Shown piece by piece: positions 26,919 through 36,243 of a stretch of 64,000 bases of DNA (positions are counted from its first letter, which is position 1; each line of letters opens with the position of its first letter). The notes under the pieces are model-generated. The model saw nothing but the letters and a program-made list of their open reading frames with translations, was not told where the DNA came from and did no database searches. The position numbers and the translations under genes were made by a program. The stretch is from assembly GCA_049718765.1 (NCBI GenBank), contig JBNARI010000006.1:20641-84640 (forward strand), read 5' to 3'. Origin of the DNA: JBNARI01 sp049718765. GTDB lineage: Bacteria; Bacillota; Sulfobacillia; DUMF01.

Positions 26919-27175
26919 TGCTGCTATCCCTCCACTCACGCTAACTGGTGCAGGAATATGCCAATCGGTCTGTAAGGCAAGGCAAACGACCTTCAAAGAT
27001 TGCTTAGCTTCCGTGTCACTGGCAGGAATACCACCAGGGGGGAAGCAAACAGCCTCGTGCCCTGGTCTTGGTTCTTCGAAAGAGGTCTAATTCCTAAACA
27101 TTGGGGTACGCTCCATGTAGGCAGTCGGCAGCCAGCTTTGGCCGATCTAACCGGTGCAATGATGCAACTGGGTTA

Positions 27176-28561
27176 TCAAATCTCCTCTAGTGTCGGCCCC
27201 CGCCTAACCAAGACCTTGTTCTTCCAGCGCCCAGTGCTGTAATAAACGCCACTTGCCACAGCACCCACCGCCGGACTCAAAGTCATTGCGATCCACACAC
27301 CACGCGGGCCCATGCCGAAATTGTTGGAAAGAAGCCTTGCTAGAGGCACCCTCACAAGCCACAAGCTCAGTATGGAAATGGCTGCCGTGGGCATTGTATC
27401 CCCAGCCCCTCGAAGCACGCCGTTGGTGACCACCATTAGCCCAAACGGTACATAGGACAAGCCAACTATGCGGAGGTACTCGCTCCCCAAACGTAGCACT
27501 TCCAAGTCGCTCGTGAACAAGTTTAAAAGCAGCATAGGCCTAAATAAAGCAACAAGGGTTATCACCGCAGTGATTGAACTGGACAGCGCCCATGCCCAGT
27601 ACACAATCAGCTTCACCCGGTCGTCACGGTTCGCTCCCAAGTTCTGCCCGACTAGAGCAGATACCGCCAGTCCAACCGAGAGAGCTGGAAGGGTAGCGAA
27701 TTGGTCCAGCCTGGATGCAGCACCAAACGCTGCCACCACCTTTGAACCGAAGGGTGTGACGGTAGACGTGACCACCAGTGAGCTAAAGGACACAATTGTC
27801 TGTTGAAGCCCAGAGGGCAAGCCGATGCGCAAGGTCGTGCGGCTGATATCAGGAAACAACCGGAACTCCCTCAGGAGCCCTTCGAAGCATGGGTTCACTC
27901 GACCAGCCCACAATACCAACAACCCACAAGACACCGCTTGCGAAATCACGGTGGCAAGCGCCGCTCCACCAATGCCCATCCTGGGAAAAGGAGGTACGCC
28001 AAATACCATCAGGGGGTCGAGCACTATGTTAAGCAGCGTGGCAACTGTAAGCGCAGCCAGGGGCGTCCTGGAATCCCCCACGCCCCGCATCACTGCAGAC
28101 AAACCGTTGTATTCAAATGAAAACAATAGGCCAGTGCAGAAAATCAGCAGGTAATTGGCCGCCTGAACCATCACGTCCGGGGGCGTCCCGATGAGTTCCA
28201 ACACATACCGGTGCCCCAGCACGCCGACCACCGTTGCGCCAGCACCCATGATACCTAGAAGCGTCACAGTGTTCACGGCAGTGTTGCGCACCATGTCTGG
28301 CCGGCCTGCCCCGAAGTACTGGGACACAATGGCGGTCACGGCAATACTGATCCCTGTGACCATGGATATGAGGATGAAGATAATCGGAAAGCTCACCGAC
28401 ACTGCCCCGAGACCAGCTGCGCCCACAAGCTTCCCGACCCAGATGCTGTCAACCGTGTTGTAAAGGGCTTGCAGCAAGTTGCCCAGTAGCATCGGCACCG
28501 CGAAGTTTATGAGGTGTGCAGGTATGCTTCCTGTAGTAAAGTCTGTGCTTCGTACGCTCAT
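27176..28561 (-). CDS. MATE-family efflux transporter
   Basis: 461 residues with about twelve membrane helices in two similar halves. N-terminal signature: GSIPAHLINFAVPMLLGNLLQALYNTVDSIWVGKLVG. Second-half equivalent: GLPSGLQQTIVSFSSLVVTSTV, then FGAASRLDQFATLPALSVGLAVSALVGQNLGA. MATE proteins export cationic drugs or metabolites using Na+ or H+. It is a single gene; no regulator is adjacent. Stretch 26997-27175 downstream contains no gene or clear signal. Confidence 0.94.
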   Translation of the reverse strand: MSVRSTDFTTGSIPAHLINFAVPMLLGNLLQALYNTVDSIWVGKLVGAAGLGAVSVSFPIIFILISMVTGISIAVTAIVSQYFGAGRPDMVRNTAVNTVTLLGIMGAGATVVGVLGHRYVLELIGTPPDVMVQAANYLLIFCTGLLFSFEYNGLSAVMRGVGDSRTPLAALTVATLLNIVLDPLMVFGVPPFPRMGIGGAALATVISQAVSCGLLVLWAGRVNPCFEGLLREFRLFPDISRTTLRIGLPSGLQQTIVSFSSLVVTSTVTPFGSKVVAAFGAASRLDQFATLPALSVGLAVSALVGQNLGANRDDRVKLIVYWAWALSSSITAVITLVALFRPMLLLNLFTSDLEVLRLGSEYLRIVGLSYVPFGLMVVTNGVLRGAGDTMPTAAISILSLWLVRVPLARLLSNNFGMGPRGVWIAMTLSPAVGAVASGVYYSTGRWKNKVLVRRGPTLEEI

Positions 28562-28585
28562 GCTCTACTATTTTAACACAACATT

Positions 28586-30400
28586 TCAACCCATGGCCCT
28601 TGTAGCGTTGAGCACCGTCAAGAGAGCTACACCGACGTCAGCCAGCACTGCCATCCAGAGGCTGCTGAGGCCAGCGGCACCCAGCGCCAAGAACAACGCC
28701 TTTGCCACCAGCGCCAGGTATGCGTTTTGTCTCACTATGCTCTCAGTCCTTTGCGCCAATTTGACTGCGTCCACAAGCGCCCACAGGCTGTCACTCATCA
28801 CCACCACGTCTGCTGCTTCAACTGCAGCGTCAGATCCAAGCGCCCCCATGGCAATGCCAACATCTGCCCTGGTCAACACTGGAGCATCGTTAATGCCGTC
28901 ACCAGCAAACCCTGTCACAACGCCCTGGGCCTTCATTTCCTCGAACTTGTGCAGTTTCTCCTCAGGCAGCAGGGACGCGTAGAAACCGTCAAGACCCACC
29001 TCTACTGCCACATCGCGGGCCGCTTCTGGAGCGTCCCCAGTAAGCATGAACATCCTCTTTACGCCCATTTCCCGAAGGGCTTGGAGGGCCTCGCGAGCTC
29101 CAGGTTTTAGCTGGTCAGTGAAAGTAATGTAGCCCGCGAGCACTCCGTCAACCCCCACAAACATCCCGGTGCCCTCAAGCTTACACAAGTCGTGGGGTAT
29201 GCCCTCTAAGTGTAGGAGCTGGTCGCTTCCAGCAACCACCCGTCTGCCACCCACTTGGGATATCACGCCGTAACCAGGCAACTCTACAAGGTTGCTGGCC
29301 ACCGCCGAACCCGCATCTCCTTGGGCCTCCCTGAGGCACAGCGCCAGGGGATGGTTGGAGCCCCCTTCTGCGGCCACTACCAGCCTAAGAAGCTCCTGTT
29401 CAGTAAAGCCATTCAGGGGAACCACTCGTGCAACCTTGAGTACGCCCCGCGTGAGAGTGCCTGTCTTATCGAACACCAGGGTGTGAAGCCTGGCAAGCGC
29501 AGACAGGTAGACGCCACCCTTTATAATGACTCCTCTCCTGGACGCGCTGCCGATGCCCGCAAAGTAACCCAACGGGATGGAAATCACCAGCGCGCACGGG
29601 CAGGATATGCCCATGAACACAAGGCTGCGGTATAGCCAAACGGAAAGCCGTTGCTCTGGCACCACAAGGGGCGGAATAATCGCCATAGCCAATGCAGTTG
29701 CCAACACGGTCGGGGTGTAGTACCGTGCAAACCGGGCCATGAACTGTTCTGCGGGTGCCTTGCGTTCAGCCGCCTCTTCCACCAGTTTCATAACCCTTGC
29801 TCCGTAGGAGTCGCTGTAACGTTTCGTGACTTCCACGACTAGCGCCCCGGACCCATTGACCATCCCCGCCAGCACCCTGTCGCCAGGAAGCACTGGCCTT
29901 GGCACAGGCTCTCCGGTGAGCGCAGACGTGTCCATGAAAGAGGAACCTTCCAGCACCTTGCCGTCAAGGGGCACCCTCTCACCTGGTTTCACCAGAATCC
30001 TATCACCCACTGTGAGCTGATCGGGCTGTACTCGAACCACCCTTTCCCCCTTCAACAGGTTGGCACTTTCTGGCCTCATCTGCAGTAGCTTCGTGACTGA
30101 TCGCCGAGAGGCCTCCACAGCCCTCTGCTCCAGGTACTCCCCAACCTGGTAAAGCATCACTACAGCCACAGATTCGTAGGCTTCGCCGACGGCAAGCGCA
30201 CCCACGCTGGCCACAGCCATAAGCACGTTCTCATCTAGCCTCAGGGCAAGCAGGCTTTCAAATGCCTCGCGCAAGACCCGCCAGCCCGCCAGCGCGTAAG
30301 CCACGACCAGGAGTAGGTTTTCGAAGGGCAAGTCCAACGCTGCACAAGCCACTGCAATCGACGCTGGTACCAAAACTTCCGTGAGACCCATTCCCCGCAC
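28586..30400 (-). CDS. cadA: Heavy-metal P1B-type ATPase (Zn/Cd/Pb exporter)
   Basis: 604 residues. Pumps soft divalent metals out of the cell. Motifs: SALTGEPVPRP (actuator TGE), SCPCALVISIP (the CPC metal site in the membrane), DKTGTLTRG (phosphorylated Asp), SNHPLALCL (HP motif), MLTGDAPEAAR and GFAGDGINDAPVL. The last membrane region has ADVGVALLTVLNATR, with the Asp typical of Zn/Cd pumps. There is no N-terminal HMA domain, so the protein is shorter than many CadA/ZntA. It lies 6 bp after the ArsR-type gene. Start GTG 30400 or ATG 30391. Confidence 0.93.
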   Translation of the reverse strand: MRGMGLTEVLVPASIAVACAALDLPFENLLLVVAYALAGWRVLREAFESLLALRLDENVLMAVASVGALAVGEAYESVAVVMLYQVGEYLEQRAVEASRRSVTKLLQMRPESANLLKGERVVRVQPDQLTVGDRILVKPGERVPLDGKVLEGSSFMDTSALTGEPVPRPVLPGDRVLAGMVNGSGALVVEVTKRYSDSYGARVMKLVEEAAERKAPAEQFMARFARYYTPTVLATALAMAIIPPLVVPEQRLSVWLYRSLVFMGISCPCALVISIPLGYFAGIGSASRRGVIIKGGVYLSALARLHTLVFDKTGTLTRGVLKVARVVPLNGFTEQELLRLVVAAEGGSNHPLALCLREAQGDAGSAVASNLVELPGYGVISQVGGRRVVAGSDQLLHLEGIPHDLCKLEGTGMFVGVDGVLAGYITFTDQLKPGAREALQALREMGVKRMFMLTGDAPEAARDVAVEVGLDGFYASLLPEEKLHKFEEMKAQGVVTGFAGDGINDAPVLTRADVGIAMGALGSDAAVEAADVVVMSDSLWALVDAVKLAQRTESIVRQNAYLALVAKALFLALGAAGLSSLWMAVLADVGVALLTVLNATRAMG

Positions 30401-30406
30401 GCCGAG

Positions 30407-30751
30407 CTACCGCCTTTCCTCGAAATGTTGCTGCGCTTGGCAAATGATGTTCACGATATGCTGGTCTGCCAGGGAGTACCACACAGTCTTTCCGTCCCGG
30501 CGGTATTTCACCAACCTCAAAGCCTTGAGAAGTCTCAAGTGGTGGGACACCGCTGGCAGGCTCATATCAAGGAGCTGGGCCAAATCGCAAACACAAAGTT
30601 CCCTGTTGGCGAGCAGATATAGTATCTTGGTCCTGGTCTCGTCAGCGAGCGCTTTGAACAGCTCAGACAGCCCTGCAACCTCCAGTATCTTGGGCTTCAG
30701 CTCGTCCAAGTTGGAACTAGGGGAGAAACTGTCGCAAACGTCCTGAGGCAT
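30407..30751 (-). CDS. ArsR/SmtB-family metal-sensing repressor (CadC/CmtR-like)
   Basis: 114 residues from ATG 30751, preferred over TTG 30757 because GAGGG stands 9 nt upstream. Winged helix with ALADETRTKILYLLANRELCVCDLAQLLDMSLPAVSHHL: the ELCVCDLA pair of Cys is the classic CadC/ArsR metal box, and DQHI in the last helix fits the alpha-5 site. An N-terminal Cys (DVCDSF) could be the further CadC ligand. It is the first gene of a two-gene operon with the metal ATPase, so it should repress until Zn/Cd/Pb binds. Confidence 0.92.
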   Translation of the reverse strand: MPQDVCDSFSPSSNLDELKPKILEVAGLSELFKALADETRTKILYLLANRELCVCDLAQLLDMSLPAVSHHLRLLKALRLVKYRRDGKTVWYSLADQHIVNIICQAQQHFEERR

Positions 30752-30769
30752 TTCCAAATACCCTCACAT

Positions 30770-30819
30770 TTAATCACTTGTTTAACTGTATTATGACCTG
30801 GCTTTCCACCGCAAGTCAA
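30770..30819 (-). promoter_or_regulatory. Promoter and operator of the arsR-cadA operon
   Basis: On the minus strand TTGACT (30814-30819) and CATAAT (30790-30795) are 18 bp apart. Between the -10 and the start codon is the imperfect palindrome TTAAACA-AG-TGATTAA (30770-30785), placed where an ArsR-type repressor would bind. Confidence 0.6.
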
Positions 30820-30979
30820 TGGCTTCCAACATAGCACAATTCGTTGGGCAGACCAAAGTGGGGAGATTCTTCGGGAAACACGCCTTCAGAAACACGCAGA
30901 CTCGAAGGGGCCCTGCCAAAACAACGGAGGGCTTGAGATAGGCATCCGGGGGTCAGGCTGCAATTGGAGAACCGCCCTT

Positions 30980-31285
30980 CTACTGTCCGGCAGAGCCATT
31001 CAGGCGTGAGATCACCAGCTTGTAACCATCCGAACCATATAGCAAGTACCTTTTGATCCGGCTAATTGTGGCAGTGCTCATCCCAGTGGCCGCTGCAATT
31101 TCGTCGTAGGTCTTTCCCGCAGCAAGCATCTTTGCAGCTTCAAGCCTCTGGGCCATGGCCTTTATTTCGGCCACAGTGCAAAGGTCGTCGAAGAACATGT
31201 AGCACTCGTCTCGGTTCTTAAGGGTGAGTATTGCGTCGAAGAGCTTGTCTATCAAGGGGTCACGCAGCTTGCCAGTGTATCCCAT
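30980..31285 (-). CDS. YerC/YecD family TrpR-like protein
   Basis: 101 residues. The stretch FFDDLCTVAEIKAMAQRLEAAKML followed by TYDEIAAATGMSTATISRIKRYLLYGSDGY is the hallmark of the YerC/YecD group, small TrpR-superfamily helix-turn-helix proteins of Firmicutes. They probably bind DNA, but the effector is unknown. Single gene with its own spacing. The 222 bp between it and the arsR start hold the arsR promoter and otherwise nothing clear. Confidence 0.9.
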   Translation of the reverse strand: MGYTGKLRDPLIDKLFDAILTLKNRDECYMFFDDLCTVAEIKAMAQRLEAAKMLAAGKTYDEIAAATGMSTATISRIKRYLLYGSDGYKLVISRLNGSAGQ

Positions 31286-31344
31286 GTCGCCTCACCTCCC
31301 GTCAACTGCAGCTCGCTAGCATATTAGTTCGCCACTTCACAGAA

Positions 31345-32244
31345 TTATCCTCCTGCGCTCAACGGTCCGAACTTAAGGCACTTCCCCTGAGCAATCTTGC
31401 TGAAGGCAATCACTTCGGCAAGCACGCTCACTGCGATCTCCTCGGGAGTTTCAGCTCCGATGTCCAACCCAATGGGGCTTTTCACGCCTTTCAGCGCTTC
31501 ATCGGGAATTCCCCTGCCTTGCAGTTCCTGGAAACACTTGCCCACCTTTTCCCTGCTGCCTATCATGCCCACGTAGCTCAACCTGAAAGGCAAGCTAAGC
31601 AGCTGATAAAGCACCATGGCGTCATGGGCATGGCCCCTAGTCACAACAACAGCCTTGTCATTGGCCCCAATGGATATCCCAGCCCTTGCCATTCCCTGCT
31701 GCACGTTCTCAAGTTCGCCGCACACTGTGGTCACGTTGGGCCCGCTGCACTCCGCCAACTTGTCGGGGCGGTCATCGTACACCACCACTTTCATTCCACA
31801 CGCCGCAGCCACCTTTGCCAACGCCCTACCCACGTGCCCTGCCCCGAACACTAGCAGCCTCGATTGGGGAACCACCACCTCGACAAAGAGCTTGGCCACG
31901 CCCCCACAAGCAGTGCCTATGCCCCCCTCGGCTTCGGTGAGGGAAAGCTCCAGAAGTCGGTTCTGCCCCGAGCCCACACATTCCAAGGCCTGCTGGGTTG
32001 CAAGCGCTTCCAGCTTCCCGCCACCCACCGTGCCACACGTAGTACCGTCCTCCACCACAAGCATTTTGGCACCTTCGTGCCTGGGAGCCGAACCTCGAGC
32101 CTCCACCACAGTGACGATGGCAAAGGCTCGTCCCAACCGAGCCAGCTCAACAGCACGTTCCAACAAAGCAATGGTGTCCAAAGCGCTGCGCCTGGTCAAG
32201 CGGCTCTGACAGGCCTTACTCCCGTCAAGCGAGCCACCAGGCAT
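31345..32244 (-). CDS. XdhC/CoxF family molybdenum-cofactor chaperone
   Basis: 299 residues. XdhC proteins bind and insert sulfurated molybdenum cofactor into xanthine dehydrogenase-type enzymes. XdhC_CoxI domain: FAIVTVVEARGSAPRHEGAKMLV and CGTVGGGKLEALA. C-terminal Rossmann domain: LLVFGAGHVGRALAKVAAACGMKVVVYDDRPDKL, then GHAHDAMVLYQLL, YVGMIGSREKV and IGLDIGAETPEEIAVSVLAE. All motifs are intact. No hydroxylase gene lies nearby, so its partner enzyme is elsewhere. GGGGGTG precedes the ATG. Confidence 0.9.
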   Translation of the reverse strand: MPGGSLDGSKACQSRLTRRSALDTIALLERAVELARLGRAFAIVTVVEARGSAPRHEGAKMLVVEDGTTCGTVGGGKLEALATQQALECVGSGQNRLLELSLTEAEGGIGTACGGVAKLFVEVVVPQSRLLVFGAGHVGRALAKVAAACGMKVVVYDDRPDKLAECSGPNVTTVCGELENVQQGMARAGISIGANDKAVVVTRGHAHDAMVLYQLLSLPFRLSYVGMIGSREKVGKCFQELQGRGIPDEALKGVKSPIGLDIGAETPEEIAVSVLAEVIAFSKIAQGKCLKFGPLSAGG

Positions 32245-32326
32245 TCACCCCCTTCCGCTTTTCTACACGAAAAGAGGCCACATTGCAAGTTTTGGGCCTC
32301 TCAAGCAACAGCGCACAAGCAGGGGA

Positions 32327-32773
32327 TCAGCCCTGGGGTGACATACATTCTATGAACGCCCGCCATACAAACCCAACTGTTCCGTCGTGCAGCCTCACCT
32401 TCGCCCAATCCCCCACGTAGGACAGTACCGCAACGGTCATGCCGCGACTCAGCACCCTGATCACAGGCCTGTCAGTGCCTGGACCCTCCCTTACGTTAAG
32501 AAAATCCACTGTAACCCGAGCAGTGCAAACGAACTCGCTGGGTGGTGCTGGCGGGGGCGGTACAGGGGGAGGCATGGGAACGGGCTTTGGACCCAAGATC
32601 ACATGCAGCAGCGAAAGCTGCTCCTCTTGGAGCCGTGTGAGCTTCCTCACCAGCTCCCTATCTGTCACCGAAGTGGCCGAGTCAGCCAGCTCCATATACA
32701 TGGGCAAAAGGCGTTCTTCTTCGTTTCTCAAGGTCTCAGCAACTTCGCCAAAAGTCTGAGGTGCCATGGTCAT
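32327..32773 (-). CDS. SH3b-domain protein with helical N-terminus
   Basis: 148 residues from ATG 32773 (GGGGAG lies 6 nt upstream; ATG 32767 also possible). Residues about 1-60 form charged helices (VAETLRNEEERLLPMYMELADS, ELVRKLTRLQEEQLSLLHVI), then a Pro-rich linker PVPMPPPVPPPPAPP, then a bacterial SH3 domain (about 80-140): TVDFLNVREGPGTDRPVIRVL, WAKVRLHDGTVGFVWRAF. There is no signal peptide. SH3b domains commonly bind peptidoglycan, but without export the role is unclear; a spore or cytoplasmic location is possible. Confidence 0.7.
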   Translation of the reverse strand: MTMAPQTFGEVAETLRNEEERLLPMYMELADSATSVTDRELVRKLTRLQEEQLSLLHVILGPKPVPMPPPVPPPPAPPSEFVCTARVTVDFLNVREGPGTDRPVIRVLSRGMTVAVLSYVGDWAKVRLHDGTVGFVWRAFIECMSPQG

Positions 32774-32834
32774 ACTCCTCTCCCCGGTTTGCTCTTTCAC
32801 ATAATATGGGGATGGCACCTCGAGTGTTCAGCGT

Positions 32835-33362
32835 TCATCTGAGCCACTGGCAAACCTCTGACAACGACTTACGCCTCTTCGGCCTGGGCTCATCTGCGGG
32901 ATATCCCACTGGTACCATCGCTAGGGGACGAACCTGAGACTGATCAAGGTTGAGGCACCTTGCTACGCGACCCTCGTCGAAAGCCCCTACCCAGCATGTG
33001 CCAAGTCCGAGTCCCATAGCGGCGACCATGATGTTTTCCACCGCTGCTGCTGTATCCTGGATTACGTACAGCTCCTTCCCCCTGCGACCGTACGACCTTT
33101 CTGCCTCGGCAAGCATGCCGCACACCACTATCACGCAGGGGGCAGCAGCAACGAACTTCTGTCCGAACGCCGCCTCGCTCAAGCAGGCTTTCACTTTATC
33201 GTTCAACACCACGAAGAACTTCCAGGGTTGCACCCCACCAGCGCTTGGAGCAGCAACTGCTGCCTCTAACAGGCGCATGATCGTTGTATCAGGTATGGCA
33301 TCGGGTTTAAACGAGCGAACACTTCGCCTTTCCATAATGGCATCGAAAACGTCCTTGGTCAC
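32835..33362 (-). CDS. Nitroreductase-family flavoprotein
   Basis: 175 residues. FMN-dependent fold with AIMERRSVRSFKPDAIPD at the start (phosphate-binding Arg residues), AAVAAPSAGGVQPWKFFVV, and GLGTCWVGAF near the end. The VGYPADEPRPKRRKSLSEV C-terminus is typical of short clostridial nitroreductases. Likely oxidises NAD(P)H; physiological substrate unknown. GTG start with GGTGAGAGT upstream. It is a separate gene upstream of the SH3b protein, same strand. Confidence 0.9.
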   Translation of the reverse strand: MTKDVFDAIMERRSVRSFKPDAIPDTTIMRLLEAAVAAPSAGGVQPWKFFVVLNDKVKACLSEAAFGQKFVAAAPCVIVVCGMLAEAERSYGRRGKELYVIQDTAAAVENIMVAAMGLGLGTCWVGAFDEGRVARCLNLDQSQVRPLAMVPVGYPADEPRPKRRKSLSEVCQWLR

Positions 33363-33389
33363 ACTCTCACCCCCACACCTGAGAATATA

Positions 33390-34403
33390 TTATCCGTCTC
33401 TCCTGAAGTGGTCAAAGCCGGTCATGAGCAAGGGCCTTCTGTGGCTGTCCTTGACAAGCCACCTGCCTTGCCCTTGCTCGAGCACCTTGCCAATCACTGT
33501 CATTGGCGTGCCCGTGGCGCTAAGGGCTTCAATTACCTCTTCCTCCGCCTCGGGGTCGAACGTGAACAGCAGCTCATAGTCCTCCCCGCCGGACAGCGCC
33601 AATTCCAGGGCGTCCACTCCCAGGTGGGCAGCAACCCGGTGGGCTGCGGTGCATATTGGTAGTCTTTCCGCCTCTATCACCGCTCCAACCTTGCTTTCAT
33701 CACAAATGTGGTTCACCTCACTGGACAGTCCGTCCGAAATGTCTATGCAGGCAGTTACACCCTCGATCCCAGCCAGCGCCAGCCCAGCCTCACACCGGGG
33801 AACGGGCTCAAGGTGCCTGCGGATTGCCTCAGCCTCGTGGGGCAGACATCGTTGAGGGTCCACTCCCCTTTGGAGCAGCCCTAGGCCCGCAGCGGAAAGA
33901 CCTAAGTGCCCCGTAACTCCAATGTGCTGACCAGGCCTTGCTCCTCCCCTTGTGAGGGGCCTAGCTCCCTCACCTACAACAGCAACGTCAATCACAAGCG
34001 GGCCAGGCGACTTCACCGTGTCACCACCCACGATGCTCACCTGCCACCGTGAGGCTTGGTCTTCCATGCCGCGGTACAGCTCGAGCACAAACTCCCTCCC
34101 GAGGCCCTCCCTGAGACCAAGGGACACCACCGAGTAAAGCGAACGTCCCCCCATGGCAGCAATGTCCGACAAGCTCACTCCAATGCACTTTCTCCCCAGG
34201 CGAAAGGCATCGAAGTAACGTAGGTCGAAGTGCACGCCTTCAATCAACATGTCGATGGTGAGGAGCATCTCGCCCTGCGGTGGTTGCAGTATTGCAGCGT
34301 CGTCACCTATCCCCTTGATCACCCCAAGCCTCTCTTCTACACGCTCACGGATTGCCCGAATCAACCCGAACTCGCCCTGATCGCCGTCGGTACAGCCTTT
34401 CAT
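33390..34403 (-). CDS. thiL: Thiamine-monophosphate kinase
   Basis: 337 residues. Phosphorylates thiamine monophosphate to the active diphosphate. Motifs: FGLIRAIRER, IGDDAAIL, TIDMLIEGVHFDL, SLSDIAAMGGRS, VGGDTVKSPGPLVI, GHLGLSAAGL, DISDGLSSEV and LSGGEDYELLFT. GGGGGTG precedes the ATG. It is the third gene of the thiD-thiM-thiL operon under the TPP riboswitch; the gap to thiM is about 30 bp. Confidence 0.95.
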   Translation of the reverse strand: MKGCTDGDQGEFGLIRAIRERVEERLGVIKGIGDDAAILQPPQGEMLLTIDMLIEGVHFDLRYFDAFRLGRKCIGVSLSDIAAMGGRSLYSVVSLGLREGLGREFVLELYRGMEDQASRWQVSIVGGDTVKSPGPLVIDVAVVGEGARPLTRGGARPGQHIGVTGHLGLSAAGLGLLQRGVDPQRCLPHEAEAIRRHLEPVPRCEAGLALAGIEGVTACIDISDGLSSEVNHICDESKVGAVIEAERLPICTAAHRVAAHLGVDALELALSGGEDYELLFTFDPEAEEEVIEALSATGTPMTVIGKVLEQGQGRWLVKDSHRRPLLMTGFDHFRRDG

Positions 34404-34433
34404 AGTTCACCCCCTACCTGCCACAGGTTGCCT

Positions 34434-35276
34434 TCAGCAGTTGAGTTCCACGATCTTGGCGCCTCTCCTCAGGTCCTCTCCGCTCACAAGCCAGAGCTCG
34501 TCCATGAGTTGCCACTGGAAAGTCCCTGGTCCCCGCACGTTCGGACTTTCAGCGGCACGCTCCGCCGCCAAGCCGAAATAGGCAAGCGCAGAAGCCACCA
34601 CGAAAAGCGCCTCCTTTACCCATTCTCCAGGGGCGCAAGCGCCCAAGAAGGCTCCAACGATGGCACTTACCATACAGCCTGTTCCAGTGACCCTCGCCAA
34701 AAGTGGATGTCCGTTGTCAACGGCAACTACTCTATTTCCGTCAGACACGTAGTCCCTTGCCCCTGTTGCAGCCACCACACAGCCCAGCTTTCGGCTCAAA
34801 GTGCGCACGTCTTCAAGGGTGCTGTTGCCGGTGCTAGAAGCGTCTACTCCCTTTACTTTGCCTCCAGTGCTAGCCAGGACCGAGACTTCGCTTGCGTTTC
34901 CCCGGACGGCAGCCAGACTGATCTCAGAGCAAATCACTTCGCAAGCATGAACCCTTAACGGAGTAGCGCCCACGCCTACTGGGTCCAGCACAACCGGCAA
35001 TCCTACCCTGTTCGCTTCTTGCCCAGCAGTGATCATGGCCTCAATCTGGTCGCTGGTGAGGGTGCCTATGTTCAGCACAAGGGCCTGAGCGTGGCGCACC
35101 ATATGGGCCACCTCGTCAACTGCGTGGGCCATGACAGGGAATGCCCCGCACGCAAGCAGGGCATTTGCAGTCACGTTTGCTGCCACCATGTTGGTGATGT
35201 TGTGCACCAGAGGTTTGCTGGTCCGCACCTTTTCACGGAATAGTGCGGCCTTTTGCGCAAGTTCCCTGCTGTACAT
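34434..35276 (-). CDS. thiM: Hydroxyethylthiazole kinase
   Basis: 280 residues from ATG 35276, chosen because AAGGAGGGG stands just upstream; an earlier in-frame ATG would add ten residues. Salvages the thiazole half of thiamine. Ribokinase-like motifs: PLVHNITNMVAANVTANALLACGA, VLNIGTLT, PVVLDPVGVGATPLR, RGNASEV and TGTGCMVSAIVGAFLG with the catalytic Cys/Gly-rich anion hole. Together with thiD and thiL this is a salvage, not a complete biosynthetic, set. Confidence 0.95.
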   Translation of the reverse strand: MYSRELAQKAALFREKVRTSKPLVHNITNMVAANVTANALLACGAFPVMAHAVDEVAHMVRHAQALVLNIGTLTSDQIEAMITAGQEANRVGLPVVLDPVGVGATPLRVHACEVICSEISLAAVRGNASEVSVLASTGGKVKGVDASSTGNSTLEDVRTLSRKLGCVVAATGARDYVSDGNRVVAVDNGHPLLARVTGTGCMVSAIVGAFLGACAPGEWVKEALFVVASALAYFGLAAERAAESPNVRGPGTFQWQLMDELWLVSGEDLRRGAKIVELNC

Positions 35277-35367
35277 CGTGCCCCTCCTTTCCAGGGAAAC
35301 CTTCATCCCCTCTGTTCGGTGGTGGTCAAAAGACGCAACCGGCAGCGGGCTGTGGCAAACTCGCTAG

Positions 35368-36180
35368 CTAGGCCTGGGGACAGCCCTCCCAAGGATAAAA
35401 GTGATTAGTTGGCCCGTGTCCCTGCCCCAAGCTGAAAGAGTGTCGCAAAGCCCAAGTCACAAACTCTTTGCCCTTCCTGATTGCATCAAGAGTCTGGTAG
35501 CCCAGGGCCAGGTAACCAGTTATGGCTGCAGAAAAAGTGCAGCCTGTCCCATGGGTGTTCTTGGTGTCTACCCAGTCTTTCTCTAGCACGGTGAAGTCAC
35601 GCCCATCGTACACTAAGTCTGCAGCTTTGCCCTGACCCGTGCGCCCAAGGTGCCCTCCCTTGACCACGACGAACTGAGGCCCCATTGAATGGATAAGACG
35701 CGCAGCGCGCTCCATGCGTTCTAAATTGTTCACATCCATCCCTGTCAGCACAGAGGTCTCCGCCAGGTTAGGGGTAACCACAAGCGCAAGAGGCAACAAC
35801 TTTTCTCTCAACACCCGAACGGCGTCCTCGGCCAAGAGTCGGTGGCCACTCTTGGACACCATCACCGGGTCTACCACCAGTTTGGGAAGGCGGAACTCCT
35901 TCATGGCCTCTGCTACTACAGCCACTATTTCCGCATCGCAAAGCATCCCGGTCTTGGAAGCGTCCACGCCGATATCCTCGACGCATGCCTGGATCTGCAG
36001 CCGCACCACGTCTGGCGCCACACGCTGTACCCCAAGCACCCCAAGGGTATTCTGGGCAGTGATTGCTGTAATTGCGCTCATGCCGAAAACCCTCAAGGAA
36101 GTGAAGGTCTTGAGGTCAGCCTGAATCCCCGCTCCGCCGCCGCTGTCGGAGCCAGCGATGGTGATTGCCCTGGGAACCAC
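35368..36180 (-). CDS. thiD: Hydroxymethylpyrimidine/phosphomethylpyrimidine kinase
   Basis: 270 residues. Phosphorylates HMP and HMP-phosphate for thiamine assembly. Motifs: AITIAGSDSGGGAGIQADLKTF, AITAQNTLGV, VVDPVMVSKSGHRLL, VTPNLAETSVLTG, VVVKGGHL and NTHGTGCTFSAAITGYLALG. GTG start with GGGAGGGG six nt upstream, immediately after the riboswitch terminator. First gene of the thiamine operon. Confidence 0.95.
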   Translation of the reverse strand: MVPRAITIAGSDSGGGAGIQADLKTFTSLRVFGMSAITAITAQNTLGVLGVQRVAPDVVRLQIQACVEDIGVDASKTGMLCDAEIVAVVAEAMKEFRLPKLVVDPVMVSKSGHRLLAEDAVRVLREKLLPLALVVTPNLAETSVLTGMDVNNLERMERAARLIHSMGPQFVVVKGGHLGRTGQGKAADLVYDGRDFTVLEKDWVDTKNTHGTGCTFSAAITGYLALGYQTLDAIRKGKEFVTWALRHSFSLGQGHGPTNHFYPWEGCPQA

Positions 36181-36197
36181 CCCGATCCCCTCCCGTG

Positions 36198-36233
36198 AAA
36201 AACTTTAGCCGCCTACCACCGAAGGTATGCGGC
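36198..36233 (-). terminator. Riboswitch-controlled terminator before thiD
   Basis: On the minus strand GCCGC-A-TACC pairs with GGTA-G-GCGGC across a TTCGGT loop (one mismatch), followed by TAAAGTTTTT. It lies between the TPP aptamer and the thiD ribosome-binding site, so TPP binding should favour termination. Confidence 0.8.
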
Positions 36234-36243
36234 CCAGTTTCAA

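Noticed and set aside
31231..32355. Several long plus-strand open frames opposite xdhC
   Set aside because: Low-complexity Ser/Thr/Pro/His composition typical of antisense frames; xdhC motifs on the minus strand are intact.
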